Positions 37,401 to 47,477 of a DNA stretch of 64,000 bases are shown here, piece by piece. Numbering within the stretch: position 1 is the stretch's first letter; the number at the start of each line of letters is the position of its first letter. The position numbers were made by a program, and so were the translations under genes. The notes under the pieces were generated by a model, which saw only the letters and a program-made list of their open reading frames with translations, had not been told where the DNA came from and did not search any database. This stretch comes from Xestospongia muta (taxonomy: Eukaryota > Porifera > Demospongiae > Haplosclerida > Petrosiidae). The DNA lies in the NCBI GenBank assembly GCA_963693285.1, contig OY848921.1:4087497-4151496 (forward strand), read 5' to 3'.

Positions 37401-38238
37401 CAACAGCCGATATTTAGTATGTATCATTGGCTGAGGGATAATAAATAAATGACAGTTCTGTTTTAATGCATCAAAATGTTCAGATTTAAATAAACATTGG
37501 GTGGTTAATTAAAGAGATACAGAAATTAATTTATGAGTCAACTCTTGACTTTATGTCCAAATATGGTACAGTATAAATAAACTTACATCATCCACAGTCA
37601 TTACATTGGCTCCTTTTGAGAGAGCATCTTTTACTCCCGACAAGTCTCCATTTTTAACAGATTTAATAAGAATGTCATTCTAAAATAAAGACAAATATAA
37701 TAAAATATCTATAGCATAAAGTATATTTAATACCCTTTTTGTATATCACAAATTAAGGAGAAATTGTCACTTAGTTAGTCTACAAATTGATATATAACTT
37801 CAAGACATGAACATCATTGCTTGCTACTCATTGACATACCACTAGATATAATTTGAATTAACTAATGTAAAAAAAGGTGAAGCTTGATAGAGAATAGTTT
37901 TCAGAGCTACAGGCAGAAATACGTACCATGAGCTATTTTCATGTAGCTAACACTTCTCAATTTCTTTGATGGAAGGACTGACTATTGTATCACAATATCA
38001 TGTAACTTTAGGTAATTAAATTGAAAGTGATGTCACAAATTTATAACAACTGTCCTCAACAAAAATGTGCAGATAATAACATTCAGTAAATGACACTAAT
38101 GCCACCAGTCATAAGTGACTATACTGTCACTCACTCACTATCTAATACACAGTCAATATATCCTTTTACTATTGACAAAGTACATATATACATGTAACTA
38201 CAGGATCTTGATAAGCTTACCAATTCCTCTTGATTCAT
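16480..38238 (-). CDS. ankyrin-repeat / Roc-COR / Death protein
   Basis: A long minus-strand gene. First exon 38238-38221 (starts MNQEEL, donor GTAAGC). Then an ankyrin exon (37679-37587), four B/A ankyrin exon pairs, two more ankyrin exons (21220-21122, 19904-19803), the Roc-COR exon (19211-17136), a small exon (17001-16914) and a Death exon (16787-16515, or ending at a stop at 16480). All borders down to 16914 read in phase 0 by my count, giving roughly 1,180 residues. The expected role is a cytosolic signalling GTPase of the ROCO type with Death-domain recruitment (inferred from domains). One ankyrin exon (24486-24384) has an extra base, so the full message is open only if that exon is skipped or the base is an error. 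Introns hold an 8.3-kb nested transposon block. Confidence 0.75.
16515..16787 (-). CDS. Death domain exon of the ankyrin-Roc gene
   Basis: After ATTAG it encodes [32 protein letters not shown] and ITWNT-like [11 protein letters not shown], a Death fold. It may end at GTGAGT (16514) or read on to a TAA at 16480. Both outcomes are open. Confidence 0.75.
17136..19211 (-). CDS. Roc-COR exon of the ankyrin gene
   Basis: 692 codons in phase 0. The first ~45 residues finish an ankyrin repeat ([20 protein letters not shown]). The Roc GTPase follows: G1 [12 protein letters not shown]3 DFAGYQEYY, and a G4 position reading GSYADL rather than the usual NKxD/TKxD, a pattern tolerated in ROCO proteins. 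COR-like sequence follows ([46 protein letters not shown]). The exon ends SFFTGRNPL before GTAAGT. Typical for ROCO proteins, where Roc and COR control dimerisation and signalling. Confidence 0.85.
19803..19904 (-). CDS. ankyrin exon
   Basis: 34 codons in phase 0: [20 protein letters not shown], then VDVNARDK. An ankyrin repeat. Acceptor TTTTCTAG and donor GTTAGTC. Confidence 0.8.
21122..21220 (-). CDS. ankyrin exon
   Basis: 33 codons in phase 0: [20 protein letters not shown], then [10 protein letters not shown] canonical TALHLA ankyrin repeat. The donor is a less common GTCAGT. Confidence 0.8.
21290..22510. repeat. three copies of a ~130-bp intronic repeat
   Basis: Blocks near 21290-21400, 21560-21670 and 22365-22500 share ATAGATCATGTATTAAAATT, then GGTATTGCAATTGTTTTCCC. 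All are in the same orientation within ankyrin-gene introns. Unclassified. Confidence 0.65.
22857..22955 (-). CDS. ankyrin exon A4
   Basis: 33 codons in phase 0, [17 protein letters not shown] type. Fourth copy of the A exon. Confidence 0.8.
23038..23926. mobile_element. ~0.9-kb insertion private to one ankyrin intron
   Basis: The sister intron near 36370 reads through from AACATTA to TTTATGAAGC, whereas here about 890 bases intervene. The insert starts with CCTCGCTACGCGTGGGAGCA (23040-23059), whose ends form a CCTCGCT/AGCGAGG stem, then a GT-rich run. No ORF is visible. Non-autonomous element of unknown class. Confidence 0.6.
24384..24486 (-). CDS. ankyrin exon B4, one base too long
   Basis: Same exon as B1-B3 but 103 rather than 102 bases. 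A run of four G (plus strand, near 24470) stands where the sisters have three, shifting the frame after DGWC. Both splice sites are intact. Skipping this exon would keep phase. Confidence 0.8.
25197..25432 (+). repeat. copia 5' LTR
   Basis: 236 bp, TGTTAG...CTAACA. Contains the palindrome-like TCTAGAATCTTCTAGAA and an AATAAA near the 3' end. Confidence 0.9.
25470..26150 (+). pseudogene. copia gag, broken
   Basis: Starts MATESKT near 25470. Copia-type Gag text continues in shifting frames ([33 protein letters not shown]). One zinc-knuckle remnant (RCYNCQK) is near 26095. Several stops and frame changes make it non-functional. Confidence 0.8.
26207..27331 (+). pseudogene. copia protease and integrase, broken
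   Basis: The protease site [12 protein letters not shown] is near 26325. The integrase core follows in a shifted frame. The first catalytic Asp position reads Asn (LVHSNVCG, near 26925), the second is present (RTDNGGEY, near 27115), and the Glu region is present ([10 protein letters not shown], near 27210). The missing Asp should abolish integration even without the frame breaks. Confidence 0.85.
27380..28431 (+). pseudogene. copia RT/RNase H with internal deletion
   Basis: N-terminal RT text ([35 protein letters not shown]) runs to about 28090. It then jumps directly to RNase H text ([24 protein letters not shown]). The central RT with the catalytic YVDD box is absent, so the element cannot copy itself. 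Confidence 0.85.
28602..28840 (+). repeat. copia 3' LTR
   Basis: 239 bp, about 96% identical to the 5' LTR by eye. A purine-rich tract (GAGTGAGGAGGAG) lies directly before it. Confidence 0.9.
28990..30162 (+). pseudogene. gypsy pol part 1: protease tail and reverse transcriptase
   Basis: The protease tail LLGRNWL is near residue 60, then [45 protein letters not shown], and the catalytic CYIDDIL. A single extra base near 30124-30130 breaks the frame before RNase H. The protease active site is absent because of the upstream deletion. Confidence 0.85.
30170..32044 (+). pseudogene. gypsy pol part 2: RNase H and integrase
   Basis: RNase H is seen as [13 protein letters not shown] and VTDHKPL. 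The integrase has the HHCC finger (HESHMG ... CEACLAMK), and catalytic residues at [17 protein letters not shown] and the Glu of NGAIERF. A GPY/F-like tail ([17 protein letters not shown]) and a polar C-terminus rich in N, S, T and P follow. The open frame suggests a fairly recent insertion. Confidence 0.85.
32113..32296 (+). repeat. gypsy 3' LTR
   Basis: 184 bp, starting TGTAGTATATGAATATTTAA and ending ATATTACA. Contains the short palindrome GAGCATGCTC. Confidence 0.85.
32297..33102 (+). pseudogene. Tigger transposase C-terminal half and right end
   Basis: Resumes the transposase exactly where the gypsy element split it (ERLPELV, then NVDKTG). Stops interrupt the DDE core. The right inverted terminus contains GAATTAAGGACACC, matched near the left end around 24790. 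Confidence 0.8.
33462..33560 (-). CDS. ankyrin exon A3
   Basis: 33 codons in phase 0, [17 protein letters not shown] type. Lies just upstream, in gene sense, of the intron with the nested transposons. Confidence 0.8.
34359..34460 (-). CDS. ankyrin exon B3
   Basis: 34 codons in phase 0, [17 protein letters not shown] type. Its flanks are nearly identical to those of B4 at 24.4 kb. Confidence 0.8.
35086..35184 (-). CDS. ankyrin exon A2
   Basis: 33 codons in phase 0, [17 protein letters not shown] type. Second copy of the A exon. Confidence 0.8.
35623..35724 (-). CDS. ankyrin exon B2
   Basis: 34 codons in phase 0, [17 protein letters not shown] type. Second copy of the B exon. Confidence 0.8.
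36199..36297 (-). CDS. ankyrin exon A1
   Basis: 33 codons in phase 0, [17 protein letters not shown] type, bounded by TTTTTAG and GTAAGT. One ankyrin repeat. Confidence 0.8.
36810..36911 (-). CDS. ankyrin exon B1
   Basis: 34 codons in phase 0, [13 protein letters not shown] type, bounded by CTAG and GTATTT. One ankyrin repeat (family motif ALHHSAYxGH). Most diverged of the four B exons. Confidence 0.8.
37587..37679 (-). CDS. first ankyrin exon
   Basis: 31 codons in phase 0: [24 protein letters not shown], an N-cap-like ankyrin repeat. Follows the 18-base start exon at 38238-38221. Confidence 0.75.
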
Positions 38239-38330
38239 GATAACGTAATTAACAACCAACAGCACAGACAGACACAAGAGAAAAGAAGAGCAGAATACAC
38301 TCCTAATACCAATATCACGTGAGTCGCGGA
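38211..38330 (-). promoter_or_regulatory. putative divergent promoter with CACGTG
   Basis: Between the MNQEEL start exon (minus, 38238) and the plus-strand DEPDC5-like gene. TATCACGTGA (38314-38323) lies 78 bp upstream of the ATG. The same 10-mer occurs before each SAMHD1-like copy. E-box function is an inference. Confidence 0.3.
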
Positions 38331-38662
38331 GAATTGATTCTGTAATGTATCTATATAACTATGTGTATATAATTATACAACTGTGATTTTTGTTTTGTCA
38401 AGGAATAAAGATAGTCCATCATCTCCAGGCAAGTTCTAATTAGCAAAATCATCAAGTTACTAACACATCCAAGGAACTTTAGTGGTAAGTATATAGGACC
38501 AGTTCTCAACATATACTGATCATATGAATATACTACAGTGAATATACTACAGTCTGTTTGTGTATTAGATGAAGATCATAATGAATAGACCAGTAATATC
38601 TTATAATGTAAATGTGCATGTATTGTTTTGTTAACTGATCATTTATTCATTGTTATATACAG

Positions 38663-40679
38663 TTGAAACAAAGACTATCAAAGGAGAGTATCTTATATAC
38701 ATCATTAGGTCATGGAAGAAAAATTCCTAGAGTAACTAATGGTTATAGAGCTGATCATCAAAATATGACAACTTATCAGATTTTTAAAGAAATGATATCA
38801 AAATGTTTGTCACAAGTATGAACGAATAGATGGACAATGGATAGATGATGGATGGATGGACAGATAGATGGATTAATAGATGAATAGATAAAAAAGAAAG
38901 GAGTCAATGGACAGATGAATGGATGTATGGTTAAATTTATAGATAGATAGATAGATAGGGTAGGTGGACAGATGAATGGACTGATAGTGAATGATCATTT
39001 ACAAGATGTACTATTGATTTCATTTTTATGTTAGGGTTTCCAGTTAGTTTTTTATAGTGGTAGTTTGTTGGCACTTCTCAAAGAGTTGAGAGACTTGGAA
39101 AACGAGAAGAAAACCAGTCAGTCAATAATACAAGCAATAATGTACTAGTGTATTATAATAGAAAATATATATTACAAAGATGAAATTGGGACTCTTTTAG
39201 AAGAAGTGATTTGAAGTAGCTATTGTATATCTTCTAGATTTATTATCACAAAGTGATAGAACTGAATTTACTAGTACATCCAGTCACGCCTCCTCATTTC
39301 AGAGTTTTCCTTACTACATGCACAATGAAGAATACATGAAAAGTATGTAAGAAATCAATCTACATGTATATTATATATATGTGAGGGAGTGTATGTTAAA
39401 TGACATTCTCCTTGAAATTAGTAATTAGGGAGATTGAATATCTTTGCATGGCTTGGAGTGATTTTTCTTTTAAAGAATACCTCTGGATGTTTATGAAATA
39501 TTGTGATTTTTATCTCGATTTATGATCAATGATAAAGATTTAGTTTCCACTGTTCTTCCTATCCCAGTATTACCTGTATTTGATACCAAATGATCTTTGT
39601 CTCTCTCTCTGTAGTTCTTAATGATTTGCTTTCTCATTATGTGGAGTACAATCCAGATCTTCGTGGTCTCTCCAATCATCCCGAGTGGTGTTATATTCAA
39701 TATGATCATACTTATAATCCAACACAAAACTATGAACTAGAGTTTCAATGGATGGTATGTACCATCTCTTTATTACATAAATCAGTGAATACTTAGTACA
39801 ATAGAACACTATATTTTTAGTAATATCAATTAATAGAATATGAATTGATATATTAAAATGTACTTAGTTAAGATATGATTTACATTCTCCATATATCACT
39901 TCACTTTATAAAAATATAATAATGTCCTCATCATCTTCATATATACTCTCTCTAGTTTCAAAATTGGGCTCACAAAGCAGGAATATGTGGTTTTAATTTA
40001 GTACCTGTCCATTCATTGGGTACACTAGGATTAGTATGTAGTACTATAGACACACCTCATCCATTTCTACATCCTGTCTTCCAACCACTAAAACTTCCTC
40101 AGGAATTCAGAAACCACCTTGAAAGTAAGTCAATCAAAGATGAGTTATAATTAGAGTCTCTGATCAAATAGTTGTTATTAATACTGAGTATCCTCTAAGT
40201 ACATGTATACACACATTAATATAAGTATCTATGATTGTTTACACATTATAATAGATGTCTTATAACAGTGCTCATTTCTTTTTACAGATTGAAATAAAGA
40301 CTCATCCACTAGTCTCATGTATTTCTTTCAAGCTGTTGTAGACAAGTAAGCAGTAAACTCCAAATCGACAACATGTAACTATACTACTAGTGTGACATAT
40401 GATGTAGTGTAATGACTTACATTCTTTATACCACGTACACTGGATATAAAGTTCTGTTTGTCTTTCATCAGGTTTGGATTCCTTGTCGATCCCTCAAGTG
40501 TTTCAACTGATATAGAACTGTCTGATATTTCATGGAAACCTCATCTCTTTCATTTCTTGTGACATGTTTTTATTCATCATTCATGTTGTTCTCTATTACA
40601 ACCAGTTTATGATAGTCAATAGAGGACAGGTGGTTCTCCTTATAAGGAAGTGGTTTAGACAACAAGTTTAAGTGTGGTT
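38663..40679 (+). pseudogene. DEPDC5/Iml1-like C-terminal gene fragment (copy 2)
   Basis: Plus-strand exons: 38663-38815 (KIPRVTNGYRADHQ, MISKCLSQ), about 39035-39145 (GFQLVFYSGSLLALLKEL), 39615-39754 (HPEWCYIQYDH, ELEFQWM), 39956-40124 (FQNWAHKAGICGFNLVPVHS), about 40288-40347 and 40474-40679. The order QGFQLV, EFxWM, W.xKA..GFxLVPV, FGF.VD and FIH resembles the later part of DEPDC5/Iml1, a GATOR1 subunit that restrains TORC1 (family call from memory, moderate). The exon at 40288 needs a one-base shift, and the last exon has in-frame stops after HLFHFL and after YDSQ, so this copy is probably dead. No start or N-terminal part was found. Confidence 0.55.
38825..38970. repeat. degenerate GATG/GATA tetranucleotide tract
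   Basis: An imperfect run of GATGGATGGACA, GATAGATGGAT and similar units within an intron of the DEPDC5-like fragment. Confidence 0.85.
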
Positions 40680-40849
40680 TTAAATCGTTTTATAATAGGT
40701 ATTATTTGAGGCAGAAATCAATTGAACAAAGTATATTACTCAAATATGAGGAATTAGTAGAGAGATTTAATTATTTCTGTACAACTTGTAATGGAGAATT
40801 AGCTGTATTGTGTAATAAGATACTGCAAACAGTTTAACAACGATTCTTG

Positions 40850-41800
40850 TGACAATGTCTTTGTAATATTGATCACATTATTAAAAGTAATAACAAAATC
40901 ACAGTTTTGTAAAATAATGGAAAATTAACTATATTGTGAAATGAAATACTAAAGGCTAATGATATGAATACACTTAGGATGTTTGTAAAACTAAAAATTA
41001 ATAATTCAAAAGGGCATGGGAAAATGTAGCCTAAAAACAAAGTATATGAGAAAAATAAAACAATAAATTATTCAATTTTAGTGAAGTAGCAAGCAACCTA
41101 CAACAACACAATACACTCTAATAATGTTTGTAATGAACGAAAAATAACTATAATTTTAATTCAAAAAGGATATGGGAGAAATATAGTGTAGGAATAAAGT
41201 AGAACCAGTATATATATATAAATATGTCAGAATAATAATTTATATAAAAAAGTTATCAATGAATTCACTGTAGTAGCAAACAGCCTACGATGACAGCGAT
41301 TAAGATATATGATTGCCTATAGAGTGATGGAATATGTGATAAATGATATGAACTCAAAGCTTACATCAGTAAGCATGATGTTTTCATTTAACATAATAGC
41401 TGTTGTTAGGTACATATTACCATTAATTTAGCAACATGTCTTACTGAACTAATAACTAAGATAGATTAATGTTAATTACTAGATAAGAAGTTGTTTCATA
41501 AGGAAAACGTGTTACTGATACTTTTAGGCTATATATGTGTTAGGCTTTTTCAGTTGAGAAAATCAATTATTAGTCTGAACATATTCCATGTATCTGATAT
41601 AGTAGAAATTTATACACAAAGACAGATTAATCATTATGTCATTGTTGTAACAGTTGATTTGACCACTAGTGCTGAAAATTCAATATGTGATCTGGCATTC
41701 AAGTTTGGCTAATAATGTTTGTATTATTTTTAAACATATCTATTGTAAATGCACTGCATGAATATTATTATACAACTATACTGTAAACATTACCTCATCA
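40850..41800. other. no gene recognised
   Basis: AT-rich. Two partly similar stretches contain AAAATTAA..AAAGG.CATGGGA (near 40990 and 41160), perhaps a short direct repeat. No supported coding sequence. Confidence 0.4.
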
Positions 41801-41801
41801 A

Positions 41802-42052
41802 TTATTGTTTTAACTGGAGTTCCTTTCTCATTTTAAAAGCAACATCCTCTTTACACTTCTCCACAGCATCCACTAACTCCTCCCATGTTGGCTGGTTGGT
41901 ATGATCTATCAAATAGTCAAGATAATCTTCTAATGCTAAGTTATATTGATCATTTCTGCTTTGCATTAGTTTCTTTCTTACATCACGAGGGACATGGAAG
42001 GACTGTGCCAATAATTCCCAATAGAGTGATGATTCAAATTTACATTGATTCA

Positions 42053-42090
<38 letters not shown>

Positions 42091-42116
42091 GATCAAAGGC
42101 AGTATCAACATTGAGT
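41802..42116 (-). pseudogene. Death-domain exon cut by a (TA)n tract
   Basis: Homologous to the Death exon at 11250-11612: after an acceptor-like ATGCAG it reads ELNVDTAFDL, then a TA microsatellite, then CKFES, WELLAQSFHVPRDVRKKL and PTWEELVDAVEKCKEDVAFK, to a stop at 41802. The insert (about 35 bases) is not a multiple of three, so the upstream frame meets a stop right after the tract. It looks like a detached gene piece; no transmembrane exon follows. Confidence 0.7.
42057..42087. repeat. (TA)n microsatellite inside the Death-domain relic
   Basis: 31 bases of alternating T and A between otherwise alignable coding halves. Loss or gain of units would change the reading frame. Confidence 0.95.
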
Positions 42117-42244
42117 TCTGCATCTATAGAAAATAAGATGTACAAAAGTAAAAAATATTAATGTGTTATTTTACCTCTACCATTACACTCGTTTCTACTA
42201 ATACATGCATCTATGTTCCTTCTCTGTTTAAACTGTCTAAGCAT

Positions 42245-42330
42245 AGAGGACAACCAGTTCAGAGGATACAGATTGACAGTGGAGCATCACAGACAGTAGT
42301 CGACAGGAGTTTAATGTCAGAGGAACCAGT
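42245..42330 (+). pseudogene. retroelement aspartic protease fragment
   Basis: The plus-strand frame reads VQRIQIDSGASQTVVDRSLM, with the retropepsin-type DSGA site. It lies head-to-head with a gag relic on the other strand, so the element has been rearranged. Nothing else of pol is nearby. Confidence 0.65.
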
Positions 42331-43235
42331 TGAGCCACTTAGCTTGTGTCTCCAGTTGACTCGATACCACCCAGATCCTTAACTCCTGGGGTAACCCATT
42401 GACGAACTGTTCCACCGCGATCTTATCCAGAATCTTGTCCACGCCTTTGTCAGATGGGAGCCATCTCTTCAGTAGCTCCATCCCCTTGGTTATCCATTCA
42501 GCTGGTTCTTGATCTTTCGTCCAAGCAAGTGCTCAAAATTGTCATCAGCATCTTTCTGAATTAATGTTGTAATGTTCCAAAAAAGCTTTCTTCACTCCAT
42601 CATAGCCTGTAGTGGGTACAAGATTTGTGCAAACAGTTCTTGCTTTGCCACTGAGTAATGGGGTAAGACATAGTACCCACTCAGTCTCCTTCACCTTCTG
42701 AATTCCCATGATTCCTTCAAAGGCTTCTAGAAATATTGAATATCCTCTTTTTGTTGATAAAGTGTTATCTTAAAATGAGTACTGCTCTTTTCCTGTTCCT
42801 TGAGTGCTTCCTTCATTGCCTCCATCTGTTCCATGTGCTTCTCGTGCATAATTAGAATCCTCTTTTGGTGCTCCTCGTACTGCTGTTGTCTTGATTCTTC
42901 TTCCCATTGACGTCATTTTTCCTGTTGTTGCTGATTCTCCTCCAGTCGCTGCAGCTGCTCCTGTTGAAATTTTGTGAGTTCTGTTAAGGCTGCTGCTAGT
43001 TGTTCCATCTCGGGTGTGGTTCACTCTTTGTGGATAGTAGCTCTCCTCAAGGTAGACGGTCCTTTGAAGTTGCCTGTAGTAATCCTGGTGAGGTATGTCT
43101 CTCAGTGAATATCTCAGTTGATTTCTCCTGCTATCTTCAGTGTTGGATATGGAATCCTATCTGATACCTGTAGCTCGATGAACTCTCTGTGGGTCTCCTC
43201 TACAACTGTTTGAGCTATCCCACCATTGCCACCAA
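42330..43235 (-). pseudogene. Ty3/gypsy-type gag relic (SCAN-like)
   Basis: On the minus strand: an N-terminal stretch EFIELQVSDRIPYPTLKI, then a Gln/Glu-rich coiled coil (EQLQRLEENQQQQEK, HEKHMEQMEAMKEALKEQ), then FEGIMGIQKV and ..LTPLLSGKARTV.., then AVEQFVNGLPQELRIWV, a SCAN-like capsid pattern of gypsy Gag. Stops and frame changes interrupt it. At its 5' end, ATTTGGTGGCAATGGTGGGA looks like the primer-binding region next to an LTR edge (TGTTACA). Confidence 0.75.
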
Positions 43236-43236
43236 A

Positions 43237-43600
43237 TGTAACAGCTTGACTTTAGAGCCAACAACTCAAGATAGAATAATAGTATGACAACTCAATAAAA
43301 ATAACAACTGTTTAAATAGATAAATACAGTATTCTAGAAAGTTCAATGTAATAATTACATATTTTATAATTATCAGTTCCAAAGTGTTTACATAACTGTC
43401 GAGGTAAGAGCTTTACACATGCCTTCACAGGTCCCAAAAAGTTATAAAAATAACTGAGAACATAAATTTCCTAAATGTTCTGGAAAAGCATGTCCCAAAA
43501 CTTGACTGACGTTTTAGAGGTGTGGTTTGGACACTGCTATATATATAATCAATTGTCTCCCCTACCTTAAGGCAAAAATCATGTAACAAACACTGATTTG
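43237..43600 (-). repeat. possible LTR of the gag relic
   Basis: Starts TGTAACAGCTTGAC at about 43244 on the plus strand, directly next to the primer-site-like sequence of the gag relic. The far edge is not clear, and no partner LTR was found. Confidence 0.35.
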
Positions 43601-43694
43601 TGTGTTACTTTGCATGTAGAATAGTACCAAATGTACCATTAATACACAACATGTTCTTTTGTCTTCTATATTTGACTACACCAAGCAAAGCACC

Positions 43695-43882
43695 CTAGGT
43701 CTGTTGCAATTTATACTGTTAATAAAGTTAGATGAGAATACTATATTGAAGGCTATTCTAGGTCTGTTGCAATTTATACTGTTAATAAAGTTAGATGAGA
43801 ATACTATATTGAAGGCTATTCTAGGTCTGTGCAATTTATACTGTTAATAAAGTTAGATGAGAATACTATATTGAAGGCTATT
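43695..43882. repeat. 63-bp tandem repeat, three copies
   Basis: Units start CTAGGTCTGTTGCAATTTAT at 43695 and 43758, with the third at 43821 one base shorter. The copies are nearly identical, suggesting recent expansion. No spacers, so not CRISPR. Confidence 0.95.
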
Positions 43883-43889
43883 TAGAATG

Positions 43890-45239
43890 GAAAAAATAAC
43901 AATTATCAAGTACTGTTATTATGGTATTGACTGGAGTAGACCAGTAAGTACTAATGATAATAGTATTGTGATTGTGTCTGACCTTCCTACTAATTTGCTA
44001 ACTGAACATCAAAAGCTTTTGTTAACAGAAGAACTTCAACAGTATTCAGACACAAAAGTTTGTGTAGAACACATTTTAGCAAGTGCCTTCATCTCAAATT
44101 GTCACTTACCTTCATAAGTACTAGTGGTACAATTTAACAGTCACAAAGTATTATCACATTTAAAAAAAATCATTCCTTTTCATAAAATTTCATAATGATA
44201 TAATAAGTATTAGAGAGGAAATAATACTATCCAAAATTATAAACAGATTGAGCATTAGATAAACAAAATTCATCAAGAATATGTAATGATACAAACAGCA
44301 TTAGAAAGAAGACTATACAATCTAAAACGATAAACAGATTGACGTTAAGATAAATCAAACTGAGCCAAACCTATAATGACAAGTAAATGCCGGATTCATT
44401 TTTAGCTTTAATTGATTATAGTCATAATGGATAGATTGTGCTGTGGATGAGAGATGGAATTAGTTATACAAGTAGAGGTATAACTGATGAACCAGCAAAA
44501 AAGTTATAATATGGTATAAGGAAACTTCATTATTTCCACCAGTAAGAAAAGTGAAAGTATATCAAAGTATATACAAATTTAATAACTAAACTTGGTAATG
44601 TATAAAAAAAGTAATTACTGACATCAAAGATACCACTCAGACAGTGGAGGCTGGTGTGGTTAACTTCCTTTGAAAACTAACACTTAATTGTGTAATTACT
44701 TAGAGAGCTATGAGCCACAAATCCAACCTTATCTTGAGAAAGTATTCACATTATTGGTACAGAATATATGACACACAATACAACATAGTCTTTTATTTAA
44801 TAAATAGTATTACTGAACTACCTTTACAATCATCTAAATAGTCACAAAAATATGTACGTTACTGTTATATTACTTTCTCCTTTCTATGACTTGAACTTTC
44901 AGAGTAGCAAACTCATTTTTGAAACAGTGACTTGATACTCACTATTGGAAATACAAGAACACATTACCATAGAATACATGTACTAACATCTTTTCACATC
45001 AGTTGGTATTTTTTTATGTATGGTGGCTGATTTGCACACATGGTCATGATCCTATTTTTGTGCATGTAAGTACATAAGTGCTATGCATACATAATACAGT
45101 CTCATCAGAGCTAGTTGTAGAAGCTTCCATTACCAGCAATGAGATAGAAAAAGGAAATGACAACAGACTTCTTATGGCCATTTTTTGCTATACTAGACCA
45201 TTAGTGGACTTCCAATTATTAAAAAATATAGAAAAGACT

Positions 45240-45284
<45 letters not shown>

Positions 45285-46950
45285 CTGAGTGAGTTAAGCA
45301 TGGCAAAATGAGAACAGAAAGTCAATATTATCTTCAGAATATTATTTCTCTTATCTAATAATTCGAGAATCATAGATTGTGTAGACTAAGTGACTGGGAT
45401 TGGGAAATGCATCATGTGATCCCATAGACCTCTTTGAACATTAGAAAGTCCATTCTGTGTCCAATGAAATCTGACACTGTAAACTGGACATACTCTTACC
45501 AGTACTATATTGCTGTATGAATATATTTAACAAATTTTTATTTTATCAACTGATTGACTATACAGTTTCTTTGTGTTCTATTATTAAAATTGTCAATATT
45601 ATGGACATTCACTTTTAAATTATTTATTAATGATGAAAATAGCAATAAAAATAATTTTGTAGAATTTTCTTCTTATAGCAATGTTACTATTAAAAGATTT
45701 AGGACAAATTATTCAGAACAAATAAGAACACTTTCATTTAATCAGTTTTTTCTTAATAAAATGGCACTGTTCTTATGGAAAACACTAAAACAATCTAAGG
45801 TAGAGGTGCACTTTTGGGACTATAGCAATTGTTTAAGTTATGCAATCATACATTACAGCTTGTTATCTAAGATGAAAAGTTAATCTGTTGATTTTAGCTC
45901 GTTATTATATGCTTTAGCAATCTCTTATCATAGTTATACAAGATGCAAAATACAAGTACATGTTCAGTACAAGAATTAACTCTTGTGTACTTAAATAATC
46001 ATTAATATTTTCCTTTAAGATGGGTAAAAGAAAAGTCAGACTGTAGTATAGAAAACACAAATCAATTCTCAGATCTTTAGGTGTATTTCTTACCAAGTCA
46101 AATTATATTTGTACTCCTTTCCGCTCCTTGTCTAAGAGAGAAATTCCATTCCTTGGAATTATTGCCTAAAAGTTGATTCACTATAGCCATGTTATCAAAG
46201 TATTATATTCATCTTCTCTTATCCTATAGTATGGCAAGACATCGATGATGATATCTCAAACACTGTCAATTTGTGGAAAGTTTCGGTGGTGAACGTGACA
46301 TCTTTATATCACTCATAATTTATAGTGGTGGTACACAGAAGCTCACTTTATATAACAGTCTTCTATCCATTATTTCATAATGGTTGATTGATTATGTATA
46401 GTCATGTAGTCACACCATTTTAATCAGAAGAAAATATTTAACCAAAAAATAGTATTATAATTACATAGGTTTAAGTCAATGACTTTGAAGTGAGTCTTTT
46501 GACAATAAATCCAATGGAAGGTCACTAAGGTACACATACTTTCAGCACTCTAGAACATGTATCAAACCATTCAGTCCAGCAATTAGTTATCTATTGAAAG
46601 ATGAAGCATTGTTGTGTTGGTTTAGCATATTATAGTTCACTATAATAGCTTCATTATTCCATTATGCAGAATTGTAAACTCTAATTTTAGTCATTTTTGT
46701 TATTAAAACATAAGCTAATACCGGAAGTGCGTGGGTGTTTCTAATCCTGGTCAAGTAGTCTATAGAGAAAGATCATGAACATCTTCACAGGAAATTGTGA
46801 TGACTGCTTCATTCTTACCTTTAACTGAAATAGTGGGAATTGCCAGTATAATCGAGTATCGAGACTTACTAAAATCGAGGATTGCCAGTTTAACCGAAAC
46901 TAAGAATTCCAAACTTTCGGTTATATCGTGTGCAAATTTCCGGTAAAATA
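43890..46950. other. intergenic, no supported gene
   Basis: AT-rich sequence with open stretches of about 75-110 codons (for example 43887-44117 and 45554-45883) whose composition gives no family match. Contains a trinucleotide (ATA)n run at 45241-45283 and two short related blocks near 44210-44350 (AAACAGATTGA). Around 46840-46930 a segment repeats TATCGAG/AATCGAG-like words and may be mobile-element debris. Confidence 0.4.
45241..45283. repeat. (ATA)n trinucleotide run
   Basis: About 14 uninterrupted units. Confidence 0.95.
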
Positions 46951-47477
46951 GTGTATTGAGAATGTACAAAATCATGAATTCATGTATGTATATTTTGGTC
47001 GTACTTTGTATTCCATATTGTTTATATTGCTTGTATTCTACTACTTGTGAGTTTATTTTAGTGCTGGTATAGATTGGTTATCTATTGTCTATGGTACAAA
47101 GACCAGACATTCGTCACCTGGTTTATTAAATTGCACTTTGTTTTGTACAATACAATTTTAATTGAAGTGATGTCTGCATTTAATACAGAAGTAGATTACC
47201 AGCTATTATCATGTTTGTGTTTTCTTTAGTTCAAGCTGCTAGGAAATGACATCACACAGTGGGATCATTTCAGTAGCATTTTCTAAAAGTGTAAGCCATA
47301 CAAACATTAGCTTAAATGTATTATCATTGTAAATGTACCTCCAGTAAGTGATACGAAATGTACACTTCTAATACTCATAATTTTGATATGACAATGGCTT
47401 TTATCTGTAATTAATCATCAATGTAGATATTATATATTATACTACTATATAATGACACTTGTTCATTGATAAACGAG

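Noticed and set aside
42770..43024. 84-residue Thr/Gly-rich protein
   Set aside because: Wrong frame over the Gln/Glu coiled coil of the gag relic.
43695..43882. CRISPR-like array
   Set aside because: The 63-bp units are directly adjacent with no unique spacers, in animal DNA.
43887..44117. 76-codon open frame as a gene
   Set aside because: Plausible-looking peptide but no recognisable family and no flanking exons.
45554..45883. 109-codon open frame as a gene
   Set aside because: No domain, no splice or homology support; length is expected by chance in such AT-rich sequence.
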